The position numbers and the translations under genes were made by a program. Under the pieces are notes generated by a model. That model did no database searches, was not told the DNA's origin, and saw nothing but the letters and a program-made list of their open reading frames with translations. Shown here piece after piece: positions 23,004 through 32,029 of a stretch of DNA of 64,000 nucleotides. The stretch's first letter is position 1. Every line of letters starts with the position of its first letter. Source of the DNA: Rhodobacter sp. (GTDB taxonomy: Bacteria; Pseudomonadota; Alphaproteobacteria; Rhodobacterales; Rhodobacteraceae); assembly GCA_020637555.1 (NCBI GenBank), contig JACKKF010000006.1:248001-312000 (forward strand). The letters run 5' to 3'.

Positions 23004-24517
23004 TCAGACGCGGAACTGGTCCTTGAAGCGGTCACGCAGCACGTTCTTTTGCACCTTGCCCATCGTGTTGCGCGGCAGTTCGTCAACCACCACGAGGGCG
23101 CGCGGCACCTTGAAGCGCGCCAGCCGCTGGCCGATGTCGGCGAGGATCGCCGCGGTGTCGGGGGTGGCGCCGGGTTGTGGCACGATCACGCCGACCACGC
23201 CTTCGCCCAGATCGGGATGCGGCACGCCGATCACCGCGCTTTCCTTGACGCCCGCCGCCTCGTCGAGTTCCAGCTCGATTTCCTTGGGGTAGATGTTGTA
23301 GCCGCCGGCGATGATCAGATCCTTTGCCGGCCGACGATGGTGACGTAGCCCTCGGCGTCGATCCGGCCGAGGTCGCCGGTGATGAAGAACCCGTCAGCGC
23401 GCAGTTCGGCGGCGGTCTTCTCGGGCATCTGCCAGTAGCCCATGAACACGTTGGGGCCGCGCACCTCGAGGATGCCGATCTCGCCCTGCGGCAGCGGTGC
23501 GCCGGTCTCGGGGTCGGTGACCTTGAGCGCGACCCCGGGCAGCGGGAAGCCCACGGTGCCGGCGCGGCGTTCGCCGTCATAGGGGTTCGAGGTGTTCATG
23601 TTGGTCTCGGTCATGCCGTAGCGTTCGAGGATCCGATGTCCGGTGCGGGCCTCGAAGGCCTCATGGGTTTCGGCCAGGAGTGGCGCTGAGCCCGAGATGA
23701 AAAGCCGGAAATGTGACACCAGATCGCGGGTGAAGCGGGGATCGTCGAGGAGGCGTGTATAGAAAGTGGGAACGCCCATCAGGCTGGTGGCTTTCGGCAG
23801 CCAGGCGATCAGCGCGTCGACGTCGAGTTTCGGCAGGAAGATCATCGCCCCGCCGGCGAGCAGCAGCGTATTGGTGGCGACGAAAAGGCCGTGGGTGTGG
23901 AAGATCGGCAGGGCGTGCAGCAGCACGTCGCGGTCGCTAAAGCGCCACAGGTCGCGCAGCACCTCGGCGTTGGACAACAGGTTCGCCTGGCTCAGCATCG
24001 CGCCCTTGGACCGCCCGGTCGTCCCCGAGGTGTAGAGCAGCGCCGCGAGGTCATCGGCGCTGCGGTCCGCGGGCTGTGCGGCGGGGGTCGCGCTGGCCAT
24101 CGCCTCGGCGAAGCTGCCGCTGCCGTCGGCGTTCAGCACCATCAGCTGGCTGCCGCATCGGGCGGCGATCGGCGCCAGCGCCGCCGCCTTGCTCCCATCG
24201 CAAAGCAGCAGCGCGGCGCCGGCGTCGGCCAGGAAATAGGCGACCTCGTCGGCGGTATAGGCGGTGTTCAATGGCAAAAACACGACACCGGCCATCACCG
24301 CGCCGCCATAGAGCGCCAGGGCTTCTGGGCTTTTTTCGACCTGCACCGCCATCCGGTCGCCGGGCTTGAGGCCAGCCTCGGTCAGCGCCCCGGCAACCCG
24401 CGCGCAATGCCCCAGAAAGGCCGCGCCGCTGATCGTGCGGCCGTCGGGCAAGATCAGGAACGGGGTTTCGCGGCCGGCGAGCGGGGCAAAGAGGGCATCG
24501 AACAACGGGTTGGGCAT
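23004..24517 (-). pseudogene. matB: Malonyl-CoA synthetase-like AMP-dependent ligase, single-base frameshift
   Basis: From the ATG at 24517 (ribosome site aggagg) the frame encodes a standard acyl-adenylating enzyme: LLYTSGTTGRSKGAMLSQ (P-loop-like A3 motif), ERYGMTETNMNTSNPYDG, and FITGDLGRID (A7). After YVTIVGR the frame hits TGA at 23315. Adding one base near 23327-23334 restores VGRAKDLIIAGGYNIYPKEIELELDE and runs on to LPRNTMGKVQKNVLRDRF with its catalytic Lys, ending at 23004. The repaired length, about 504 residues, is that of MatB, which makes malonyl-CoA from malonate. The broken protein would lack the C-terminal subdomain. It is either a recent pseudogene or an assembly error. Confidence 0.85.
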
Positions 24518-24588
24518 GGGGGATCCTCCTGTTGCTCCGGGCATAGCGCGGGCCTGCCAGCGGGTCCAGTGCTTCGTCCGGGCGCGGT

Positions 24589-25536
24589 CTAGCGCGGCGC
24601 GGCGGCGCGCCGCAGGCGGTCGTTGATCGCGCGGCCAAGGCCGGTGTCGGGGACCGGGGCGAAGGCGATGCGCCCTTCGGGGCCGGCCAGGGTGTCGGCC
24701 TCGTGCAGGGCGTGAAAGAGGCGCGCGGCGGCTTCGGTCAGGTCGCCGGTCTGCGAGAGGCTCAGCGCCGCGACGGGGCAGGGGCCGAAGCCGACCCAGA
24801 TTTCGCCGGCCTCGGGGGCGGTCACATCCAGCCTCACCCGCCCGCGCGGGGCGTAATGCGAGGCCAGCTGCCCGGGGGCGGTGATCTTGTCGGTTCGTGG
24901 GCTGCCCAGGGTCAGGCCCAGGGCCTCGACCGCCTCGGTCGCCAGACCGCCGGCACGCAGCAGCACCGGCGCGGCGCCGGTCGCGTCGAGGATCGTCGAT
25001 TCCAGCCCGACCGCGCAGGCCCCGCCGTCGATCACCGCGGCGATCCGGCCGCCCAGACCCGCCAGCACATGCGCCGCGGTCACCGGGCTGATCCGCCCCG
25101 ATGGGTTGGCCGAGGGCGCGGCCAGCGGCCCGCCGAATTCCGCCAGCAGCGCGCGCGCCACCGGATGCGCGGGCAGGCGCACCGCCACCGTGTTCAGCCC
25201 CGCGGTGACCAGCGGCGACAGCCCGGACCCCTCGCGCAGGGGCAGGACCAGCGTCATCGGTCCGGGCCAGAAGGCCGCCGCCAGTCGCTGCGCCAGCGGG
25301 GTCAGTGCGGCAAAGCGGTCGACCTGCGCCAGATCGGCCAGATGCACGATCAGCGGGTTGAACCGCGGCCGTCCCTTGGCGGCAAAGATCGCGGCCACCG
25401 CATGGTCGTTGGTGGCATCGCCGGCGAGGCCATAGACCGTCTCGGTCGGCAGCGCGACCAGCCCGCCCGCGTGCAGGATCGCGGCTGCGTCGCGCAGGCC
25501 GGCGGCATCGGGGGCAAGAAGGCGGGTTTCGGGCAT
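24589..25536 (-). CDS. tsaC: L-threonylcarbamoyladenylate synthase (Sua5/TsaC)
   Basis: 315 residues, the long Sua5 form with a C-terminal domain after the YrdC domain. YrdC signatures: GGLVALPTETVYGLAGDATND, AAKGRPRFNPLIVHL, FWPGPMTLVLP, VAVRLPAHPVARALL and PLAAPSANPSGRISPV. It makes threonylcarbamoyl-AMP for the t6A37 modification of ANN-decoding tRNAs. Ends 71 bases before the matB start on the same strand. Divergent from the acyl-CoA dehydrogenase at 25665. Confidence 0.93.
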   Translation of the reverse strand: MPETRLLAPDAAGLRDAAAILHAGGLVALPTETVYGLAGDATNDHAVAAIFAAKGRPRFNPLIVHLADLAQVDRFAALTPLAQRLAAAFWPGPMTLVLPLREGSGLSPLVTAGLNTVAVRLPAHPVARALLAEFGGPLAAPSANPSGRISPVTAAHVLAGLGGRIAAVIDGGACAVGLESTILDATGAAPVLLRAGGLATEAVEALGLTLGSPRTDKITAPGQLASHYAPRGRVRLDVTAPEAGEIWVGFGPCPVAALSLSQTGDLTEAAARLFHALHEADTLAGPEGRIAFAPVPDTGLGRAINDRLRRAAAPR

Positions 25537-25664
25537 GCTGTGCCGTTACGTTCTGTTTTCCGCGGCTGGCGCGGTGGGCTATTTTGCGCAATACAGCCGC
25601 CGACCGGGCTTGCCAAGTCAGGCGGCCCCCTTGATGACCCGTGCCCATCGCCCGGAGGATGCCG

Positions 25665-27374
25665 ATGCCCTTTACCGCCCCCGTCGCCGAATTCCGTTTC
25701 CTGTTCGATCACGTCCTCGGCTATGCCCGTCTGGCCGAAACCGAGACCTTTGCCGAGGCCGGCAACGACACCGCCGAGGCGGTGCTGACCGAGCTGGGCA
25801 AGCTGTGCGACGGCGTGCTGGCGCCGCTCAACCGCGGTGGCGACCTGACCCCGGCCAGGCTGGAGAATGGCATCGTGCGCACCTCGCCGGGGTTCAAGGA
25901 CGGCTACAAGGCAATTGCCGAGGGTGGCTGGCTGGGTCTTGCCGCTGGCACCGATCATGGCGGCATGGGCCTGCCGCTGGCGCTGAACACGGCGATGCAT
26001 GACATGATGTCGGGCGCCTGCCTGTCGCTGGAACTCTGTCCGCTGCTCAGCCAAGGGCAGATCGAGGCGCTGGAGCATCACGCCTCGGACGCGATCAAGG
26101 ATCTCTATTTGCCGAAACTGACCTCGGGCGAGTGGACCGGAACGATGAACCTGACCGAGCCGCAGGCCGGGTCGGACGTCGGCGCGCTGCGCTCCAAGGC
26201 CGAGCCGAACGGCGACGGCACCTATGCCGTCACCGGGCAGAAGATCTTCATCACCTGGGGCGACCATGACGTGGCGGACAACGTTTGCCACCTGGTGCTG
26301 GCCCGCCTGCCCGATGGCGTGCCGGGCACCAAGGGGATCAGCCTGTTCATCGTGCCGAAATTCATCCCCGACGCCGCCGGCAACCCCGGCGAGCGCAACA
26401 GCCTGCGGGTGGTCTCGCTGGAGCACAAGCTGGGCATCCACGGCTCGCCGACTTGCGTGATGAGCTTCGAAGGGGCGCGCGGCTGGATGGTCGGCAAGGA
26501 AAACGGCGGCATGGCGGCGATGTTCACCATGATGAACAACGCCCGTCTCGGCGTCGGTGCGCAGGGTATCGGTGTGGCCGAAGCCGCCTATCAGCACGCG
26601 CTGGCCTATGCCAAGGAACGCAAGCAGGGCCGCACGCCCCTGGGTGACGGGGCGATCATCGACCACGCCGACGTGCGCCGGATGCTGGCGGTGATGAAGG
26701 CCGAGGTGTTTGCCGCCCGCGCCATCGCGCTGGCCTGTGGCATCGCGCTGGACCTGGGCAAGGCCACCGGCGAGGGGCATTGGAAAGCCCGCGCCGCGCT
26801 GCTGACGCCGATCGCCAAGGCGCATGGCACCGATATCGGCTGCGAGGTCAGCTCGATGGGGGTGCAGGTGCATGGCGGCATGGGCTTTATCGAGGAAACC
26901 GGCGCCGCGCAGTATTTCCGCGATGCCCGCATCACTCCGATCTACGAGGGCACGAACGGCATCCAGGCGATGGACCTCGTCGGTCGCAAGATGATGGACA
27001 ACGGCGATGCTGCCTGCCGCCTGCTGCAGGAGGTCGAGGATTGCGCCGAGGCCGCGCGCAGCGTGCTGCCCGAGCTGGCCGAGAAAGTCTGGGAATCGGC
27101 CGAGACCATGCGCGAGGCCACCGAATGGTTGATCGCCCAGGGGGCCGATGACCGCAACGCCGGCGCGACCGCCTATCTGCGGGCCTTTGCCCGGGTGCTG
27201 GGCGGGCATTATCACCTGAAGGCCGCGCTGGCCGATCCGCAGGGGCCGCGTGCCCGGCTGGCGCAGGTGTTCATCACCCGTATACTGCCGGAACACGAAT
27301 CGCTGCTGGTGCAGGCCAAGGCCGGGGCCGCGCAGCTCTATGCGCTGTCGGCCGAGGATCTGGAAAGCGCATGA
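25665..27374 (+). CDS. Acyl-CoA dehydrogenase of the long (DmdC-like) type
   Basis: 569 residues, with the extra C-terminal domain of the DmdC/AcdC-like group. Motifs: GTMNLTEPQAGSDVGALRSKAEPNGDGTY and KIFITWGDHD (FAD/substrate site), MGVQVHGGMGFIEETGAAQYFRDARI, and IYEGTNGIQ with the catalytic Glu intact, unlike the protein at 3546. The ATG at 25665 is preferred over 25659 because cggagg at 25653-25658 is then at normal spacing. DmdC oxidises methylmercaptopropionyl-CoA in DMSP breakdown, but general acyl-CoA use is equally possible. Translationally coupled to the next gene (ATGA). Confidence 0.88.
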   Translation: MPFTAPVAEFRFLFDHVLGYARLAETETFAEAGNDTAEAVLTELGKLCDGVLAPLNRGGDLTPARLENGIVRTSPGFKDGYKAIAEGGWLGLAAGTDHGGMGLPLALNTAMHDMMSGACLSLELCPLLSQGQIEALEHHASDAIKDLYLPKLTSGEWTGTMNLTEPQAGSDVGALRSKAEPNGDGTYAVTGQKIFITWGDHDVADNVCHLVLARLPDGVPGTKGISLFIVPKFIPDAAGNPGERNSLRVVSLEHKLGIHGSPTCVMSFEGARGWMVGKENGGMAAMFTMMNNARLGVGAQGIGVAEAAYQHALAYAKERKQGRTPLGDGAIIDHADVRRMLAVMKAEVFAARAIALACGIALDLGKATGEGHWKARAALLTPIAKAHGTDIGCEVSSMGVQVHGGMGFIEETGAAQYFRDARITPIYEGTNGIQAMDLVGRKMMDNGDAACRLLQEVEDCAEAARSVLPELAEKVWESAETMREATEWLIAQGADDRNAGATAYLRAFARVLGGHYHLKAALADPQGPRARLAQVFITRILPEHESLLVQAKAGAAQLYALSAEDLESA

Positions 27375-28432
27375 CGCACCCCGCCACACGACGCCACGAA
27401 GCCGGGATCCGCTATCCGTTCGAGGCCCCGCCCGAACCCGGCAAGGCGATCGAAGTGGCGCCCGGTGTGTTGTGGATGCGTCTGGCGCTGCCGATGGCGC
27501 TGGATCATGTGAATATCTTCGCGCTGGATGACGGCGACGGCTGGACGGTGATCGACACCGGCTTCAACTCGGGCCGGACGCGCGAGGCCTGGCAGACGTT
27601 GATGGCCGGTCCGTTGGGGCGCCGGCCGATCCGCCGCGTCGTGGTCACGCACCACCACCCCGATCACGTCGGTTGTGCGGGCTGGCTGCAGACGGCCTAT
27701 GGCGCCGAGCTGATCACCACCCGCACCGCCTGGCTCTTTGCCCGGATGCTGCAGCTCGACGAGCAGGCGCGCCCGGTTCCCGAAACCGTCGCCTACTGGC
27801 GCGGCTCGGGCGTGACCGAGGCCGAGATCGCGCGCCGGCTCGAGGAACGACCGTTCAACTTTGCCGATATCGTCGCGCCGCTGCCCCTGGGCTTTACCCG
27901 GGTGGCCGAGGGGGACCGGATCCGCATGGGCGGCCGGCAATGGGTGGTGCGGGTGGGCCACGGCCACGCGCCCGAGCACGCGACCTTCTGGAGCCTCGAC
28001 GACGATCTGGTGATTGGTGGCGACCAGCTGTTGCCGGGGATCAGTGCCAATCTGGGCGTCTACGCGACCGAGCCGGGCGCCGATCCGGTAGGCGAATGGC
28101 TGGACAGTTGCCAGGCGCTGGGCGCCTTTGCCGAGGATCGCCATCTGGTGCTGCCCGGCCACAAGCTGCCCTTTACCGGCCTGCCGCTGCGTCTTCGCCA
28201 GATGATCGAGAACCACCTCGGCGCGCTGGACCGTCTGCAGGCGCATCTGGCCGAGCCGCGCACGGCTGCGGAATGCTTCCTGCCGCTCTTCAAGCGCGAG
28301 ATCACCGGCAATCAGGCCGGGATGGCTCTGGTCGAGGCCGTCGCGCATCTCAACCACCTGCTCAAGCACGAGCGCGTGCGCCGCTGGACCGATGCGCACG
28401 GGACGTGGCAGTGGCAGGCGGTCGGGGCGTGA
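27371..28432 (+). CDS. Metallo-beta-lactamase-fold hydrolase
   Basis: 353 residues. MBL-fold zinc motif VVTHHHPDHVGCAGW (HxHxDH) with later ligands in VGHGHAPEH, DDLVIGGDQLLPG and LPGHK. A helical C-terminal part (from about 280) resembles the winged-helix extension of thioesterase-like MBL proteins (LACTB2-type). Overlap with the acyl-CoA dehydrogenase suggests a role in acyl-CoA or thioester chemistry, such as thioester hydrolysis (inference). Confidence 0.85.
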   Translation: MTHPATRRHEAGIRYPFEAPPEPGKAIEVAPGVLWMRLALPMALDHVNIFALDDGDGWTVIDTGFNSGRTREAWQTLMAGPLGRRPIRRVVVTHHHPDHVGCAGWLQTAYGAELITTRTAWLFARMLQLDEQARPVPETVAYWRGSGVTEAEIARRLEERPFNFADIVAPLPLGFTRVAEGDRIRMGGRQWVVRVGHGHAPEHATFWSLDDDLVIGGDQLLPGISANLGVYATEPGADPVGEWLDSCQALGAFAEDRHLVLPGHKLPFTGLPLRLRQMIENHLGALDRLQAHLAEPRTAAECFLPLFKREITGNQAGMALVEAVAHLNHLLKHERVRRWTDAHGTWQWQAVGA

Positions 28433-28542
28433 CCTGCGGGCAGCACTCGCCGGCGGGATGACGGCGACCGCCCGAATGCGGGTGACAGCCGCGACGGCTT
28501 CCGCTAAGGAATCGAAAAACCTCTGGGAACGGGAGAGAAAAC

Positions 28543-28674
28543 ATGGCTCACGAACACGGCTCGATGGATATCCGCCAGCACGAGAAGACCTTTAACGGCT
28601 TCATCCGCATGGCGATCACCGTGGCGGCGATCTCGATCGGCGTGCTGATCTTCATGGCTCTGCTGAACGCCTGA
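28543..28674 (+). CDS. aa3-type cytochrome c oxidase subunit IV
   Basis: 43 residues: an N-terminal MAHEHGSMDIRQHEKTFNGF segment and one transmembrane helix ending in LIFMALLNA. This is the small single-helix subunit IV of alphaproteobacterial aa3 oxidases, seen in Rhodobacter and Paracoccus. Ribosome site gggagaga lies seven bases before the ATG. The other oxidase genes are elsewhere, as is usual. Confidence 0.88.
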   Translation: MAHEHGSMDIRQHEKTFNGFIRMAITVAAISIGVLIFMALLNA

Positions 28675-28724
28675 TCCGACGGGGTCTGCGCCAGCAGCCC
28701 GCCCACGAACCAAAGAGCGAGTCC

Positions 28725-29321
28725 ATGACGCAGATATCGCGTATCCTGGTCGTTGCCGTTCTGGCGTTGCTGGCCGCCTGCACCAAGCCTGCGGTCTGGG
28801 CGCCCGAAGAGGACGTCATCGCCGCGCGCTACCAGCATCCCGGCCCGACCGAGATCGTGCTGTTCAATGTCATCAGCAACGATCGCGACCGGGGCGAGCA
28901 TGCCGCGCTGATGATCAATGCGCCCAGCCAGCGGGTTCTGTTCGACCCCGCGGGCACCTGGACGCACCCCGAGTCGCCCGAGCGCCACGACGTGCACTTT
29001 GGCTTCAACGAGCAGCAGCTTTACCGCTACACCTATTACCATGCCCGGCGGACGCACCGGGTGCGCATCCAGCATCTGCAGGTCGCGCCCGAGACCGCCG
29101 AATACATCCTGCGTCTGGCCGAACAGGCCGGGCCGGTGCCCGACGCCTATTGCGCCAAGTCGATTGGCGAGATCCTCGAGCAGGTGCCGGGGTTCGAATG
29201 GATCAACCCGACCTTCTCGCCGAACGCCTTGTCCGACCAGTTCGCGACGATCCCCGGCGTGGTGGAAGAGGTGGTTTATTCCGACGCGGAACCGACCGAG
29301 CGGCAGCAATACACGCAGTGA
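28725..29321 (+). CDS. Lipoprotein with possible permuted papain-like fold
   Basis: 198 residues. Signal peptide with lipobox LLAAC (Cys about 19), so exported and lipid-anchored. The mature part has GEHAALMINAPSQRVLFDPAG, which looks like the His strand of permuted NlpC/P60 or LRAT-type proteins, and later PDAYCAKSIGEILEQVPGF, which could be the catalytic Cys helix. No firm family match can be claimed from eye alone. It stands 50 bases after the oxidase subunit IV gene and shares a hairpin terminator with the convergent azlD. Confidence 0.7.
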   Translation: MTQISRILVVAVLALLAACTKPAVWAPEEDVIAARYQHPGPTEIVLFNVISNDRDRGEHAALMINAPSQRVLFDPAGTWTHPESPERHDVHFGFNEQQLYRYTYYHARRTHRVRIQHLQVAPETAEYILRLAEQAGPVPDAYCAKSIGEILEQVPGFEWINPTFSPNALSDQFATIPGVVEEVVYSDAEPTERQQYTQ

Positions 29322-29345
29322 CCGGGCACATGACGGCGGTCGATG

Positions 29346-29366
29346 ACGGGGCCTTTGGGCCCCGTT
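29346..29366. terminator. Shared hairpin between the lipoprotein gene and azlD
   Basis: Arms acggggcc (29346-29353) and ggccccgt (29358-29365) around a four-base loop, lying between the two convergent stops. No long T-run on either side. Confidence 0.55.
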
Positions 29367-29367
29367 C

Positions 29368-29694
29368 TCATGTCAGCAGGGTCAATCCGACCATCACCGC
29401 CGCCCCGGCGATCATCGCCCAGATCGCGTTGCGGGTCCAAAGCCCGACAGCGACGGTGATCGCCGCCGCGGTCAGGCGCACCGGGTCGGGTGCGGTTTCA
29501 CCGGCGGCGGGCAGAAAGATCTGCGGCGCCATCAGCCCGGGGATCACCGCGACCGGCGTATAGCGCAGCAGCCGCAGCGCCCAGTCGGGCAACTGGCGCT
29601 TGCCGATCAGCCCGAGGAACGAAAAGCGCAGCGCAAAGGTGCCGATTGCCAGCAGCACGATCACGGTCCAGATGAGGGCCGGCGAAAAGGTCAT
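29368..29694 (-). CDS. azlD: AzlD-family branched-chain amino acid exporter subunit
   Basis: 108 residues with three or four hydrophobic helices, starting MTFSPALIWTVIVLLAIGTFALRFSFLGLIGKR, followed by the LLRYTPVAVIPGLMAPQIF segment typical of AzlD. It acts with AzlC as a two-part exporter of branched-chain amino acids or azaleucine. Its start overlaps the azlC stop by four bases. Last gene of a greA-membrane protein-azlC-azlD run on the minus strand. Confidence 0.9.
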   Translation of the reverse strand: MTFSPALIWTVIVLLAIGTFALRFSFLGLIGKRQLPDWALRLLRYTPVAVIPGLMAPQIFLPAAGETAPDPVRLTAAAITVAVGLWTRNAIWAMIAGAAVMVGLTLLT

Positions 29695-30410
29695 GGCCGG
29701 GCCCTCCGGCGGGCGCTCCAGGTTTCGACCGCGGCGCCCGTGGCCATCGCCAGCAAGGCCGCAACGAACAGGCCGAGGTTATAGGGCAGGCCCGAGAACA
29801 CCAGCGCGCCGACCACCGAGACGAAGGCCGCCGCGACATGGGCCAGCGTGCGCAGCATCGGCCCGATCAGCGCCAGAAAGGCAATGGGGACGGCAAATCC
29901 GATGGGGATATCGGCCGGTATGCGGTTGCCCAGCAGCGCCCCGATCACCGTCATCAGATACCAGATGGGAAAGATCGGCGAGACGGTGCCGAAGTAATAC
30001 GCGACCTTTTCCGGCAGCGTCATCTGCGGGTTCTTGTCGAAGTGCAGGACGCTCTGGGCATAGGCCTGATCGACCATCAGATAGGCGATCAGCGCCCGCT
30101 GCCAGACCGGTGCCGCGCCCAGATGCGGCGCGAGGCTGGCGGAATACATTGCCATCCGCAGGTTCACCGCCAGCGCGGTGAGGACCACGACGACCAGCGG
30201 CGCGCCCTCGGTCATCAGCTGCACAGCGGTCAGCTGCGCGGCTCCGGCGATCACCGCCACCGAGAACCCCAGCGCCTGCAGCATGTCAAAACCCGCATCG
30301 GCGGCGACGACACCGAACACCAGCCCAAAGGGGCCGACGATCAGCAGGAAAGGCGCACCGTGGCGGAAACCCTGCCAGTAGGTGCGGCGGGTCTGGGAGG
30401 GGGTGTTCAT
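29691..30410 (-). CDS. azlC: AzlC-family branched-chain amino acid exporter
   Basis: 239 residues, five or six hydrophobic helices. N-terminal YWQGFRHGAPFLLIVGPFGLVFGVVAADAGF and AGAAQLTAVQLMTEGAPLVVVVLTALAVNLRMAMYSASLAPHL are AzlC hallmarks. It starts seven bases after the upstream membrane-protein gene stop. Export of hydrophobic amino acids is the family role. Confidence 0.9.
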   Translation of the reverse strand: MNTPSQTRRTYWQGFRHGAPFLLIVGPFGLVFGVVAADAGFDMLQALGFSVAVIAGAAQLTAVQLMTEGAPLVVVVLTALAVNLRMAMYSASLAPHLGAAPVWQRALIAYLMVDQAYAQSVLHFDKNPQMTLPEKVAYYFGTVSPIFPIWYLMTVIGALLGNRIPADIPIGFAVPIAFLALIGPMLRTLAHVAAAFVSVVGALVFSGLPYNLGLFVAALLAMATGAAVETWSARRRARP

Positions 30411-30417
30411 CGCGGGA

Positions 30418-31410
30418 TCATCCGAATATGCCGGTCACGCGACCCAGCAGCATGAAGGCCCGGGCCGAGCGGGTTTCGGCCAGGCGGGCGATATCCCCAT
30501 CCGAGGCAGCGGATTCGAACTCCTGAAAGCGCCGGTCATAGGCGCGCAGGAACCGGTGCGCGGCCTCGCGGAACCCGGGGTCCGAGCGCATCCGGGCATA
30601 GGTCAGCGCCAGGCACGAGCGGTCGCGCACACCGCCCAGCGCCGCGACCTCGCGGCCGCGCGCGCCGACGGCGAAGGCGCGCCAGACCTCGGGTCGGGCG
30701 CGGTCGGGGCGCAGGTCGTCCATATAGATGCCTTCCTGCGCCAGCGTCGTCAGCACGTCCTGCGCCGCGCGGATCAACTCGGCCGTGCCGTGGTCCTTGA
30801 GCGCGCGGCGCAGCGCGGCGAAACCGGCCTCGTCGCCCTCGTTCTCGGGGAAGTTCAGCGCGCGGATGAAATCGGCGGCATCCAGCGGTTCGGTCACCGG
30901 CAACGGGTTTTCCAGCGCCAGAACCGGCTGGCTGCCGTCACCCGCCGCCGCAGGGCCGGGAGCGGGGGCGGCCGCGCCGCGCCGCGCCGGGTCGCGCCGG
31001 GTGGTGAACATGGCAATGCGGTCCTCGGTCTGGCGCTGGGCGGCGGCGATCGCATCGAGCTTTTGCTCGACGGTCGGCTTCAGGGCCAGCCCGGCGGCCT
31101 GCTGGTCGCGGATCCAGCCGCGGCGCATCCCCTCGACCGAGGCCTGCAGCCGGGCGCTTTCGTCGCGCATCTCACGCGCGGCGCGCAGCACCAGCACCGC
31201 CAGCCAGATCAGCGCGACGGGCAGGAACACCGCCAGCGCCACCACCACCAGCCCCAGCGTGTCCGACAGCTGCATGCCCTGCTGGCCCAGCACGCGAAAC
31301 GCCACCGCCAGCAGCACCAGCCAGATCAGCGACAGGACAAAGGCCAGCACCTCGCCCGGGATCCGCTTGCGGCCGGGATCGGGGGATTGGGGCTGATCGG
31401 GTTCGGCCAT
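30418..31410 (-). CDS. Conserved two-helix membrane protein of unknown function
   Basis: 330 residues. Two hydrophobic helices at about 20-43 and 53-78 (VLAFVLSLIWLVLLAVAFRVL; LGLVVVALAVFLPVALIWLAVLVL), then a coiled-coil-prone stretch (LRAAREMRDESARLQASVEGMRR), a low-complexity A/P linker, and a soluble helical C-terminal domain. The start at 31410 (ATG) is preferred to a TTG at 31425 that overlaps greA. No enzyme motif is visible. It lies in the greA-azlCD run. Confidence 0.75.
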   Translation of the reverse strand: MAEPDQPQSPDPGRKRIPGEVLAFVLSLIWLVLLAVAFRVLGQQGMQLSDTLGLVVVALAVFLPVALIWLAVLVLRAAREMRDESARLQASVEGMRRGWIRDQQAAGLALKPTVEQKLDAIAAAQRQTEDRIAMFTTRRDPARRGAAAPAPGPAAAGDGSQPVLALENPLPVTEPLDAADFIRALNFPENEGDEAGFAALRRALKDHGTAELIRAAQDVLTTLAQEGIYMDDLRPDRARPEVWRAFAVGARGREVAALGGVRDRSCLALTYARMRSDPGFREAAHRFLRAYDRRFQEFESAASDGDIARLAETRSARAFMLLGRVTGIFG

Positions 31411-31421
31411 CGCCGGACCCG

Positions 31422-31892
31422 TCAACGCCAGACGATCGAGATCACCTCGTAGCTGCGCTCGCCGCCCGGCGTGCGCACCTCGACGGAATCGCCCTCGTCC
31501 TTGCCGATCAGCGCCCGTGCCAGCGGCGATTTGATGTTCAGCAGACCGTTCTCGATATCAGCCTCGGATTCACCGACGATCTGATAGGTCTTTTCCTCGT
31601 CGGTATCCTCATCGACGATGGTCACCGTCGCACCGAACTTGATCGAGCCCGACATCTTCGTCGGGTCGATGACCTCGGCGCGGCCCATGAGCCCCTCGAG
31701 TTCCTTGATCCGGCCCTCGATGAAGCTCTGCTTTTCGCGTGCGGCATGGTATTCGGCGTTTTCCGACAGGTCGCCATGTTCGCGGGCTTCGGCGATCGCC
31801 CGGATAACAGCCGGACGTTCGACGCTTTTCAGGTTCCGCAGTTCCGCATCCAGGGCATCGAAGCCGCGACGGGTCATGGGGATCTTTTCCAT
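31422..31892 (-). CDS. greA: Transcription elongation factor GreA
   Basis: 156 residues. Start MEKIPMTRRGFDALDAELRNLKSVERPAVIRAIAEAREHGDLSENAEYHAAREKQ is the GreA coiled coil with its conserved acidic tip (DLSENAEY), followed by the C-terminal FKBP-like domain (SPLARALIGKDEGDSVEVRTPGG). It rescues backtracked RNA polymerase by stimulating transcript cleavage. Confidence 0.96.
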   Translation of the reverse strand: MEKIPMTRRGFDALDAELRNLKSVERPAVIRAIAEAREHGDLSENAEYHAAREKQSFIEGRIKELEGLMGRAEVIDPTKMSGSIKFGATVTIVDEDTDEEKTYQIVGESEADIENGLLNIKSPLARALIGKDEGDSVEVRTPGGERSYEVISIVWR

Positions 31893-31916
31893 GGGGCCTC
31901 ACACACAAATGAAAAC

Positions 31917-31937
31917 GCCCGCGGCCAAGGCCGGGGC
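31917..31937 (-). terminator. Possible terminator of the VOC gene
   Basis: An imperfect stem gcccgcggcc (31917-31926) / ggccggggc (31929-31937) followed on the minus strand by TTTT. It lies in the gap between the VOC gene end and greA start. Confidence 0.35.
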
Positions 31938-32029
31938 AGTTCAGGTCTTCTGCGCCTACCTGATAGCATGGAACGCCGAAATGCAAGCCCCGCGCGAGGG
32001 CTGGGGCGTGCACTCGGCAAGGGCCCGCG

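Noticed and set aside
25350..27389. Long minus-strand open frame across the acyl-CoA dehydrogenase
   Set aside because: It is His/Arg/Gly-rich with no motif and is fully antisense to a recognisable dehydrogenase.
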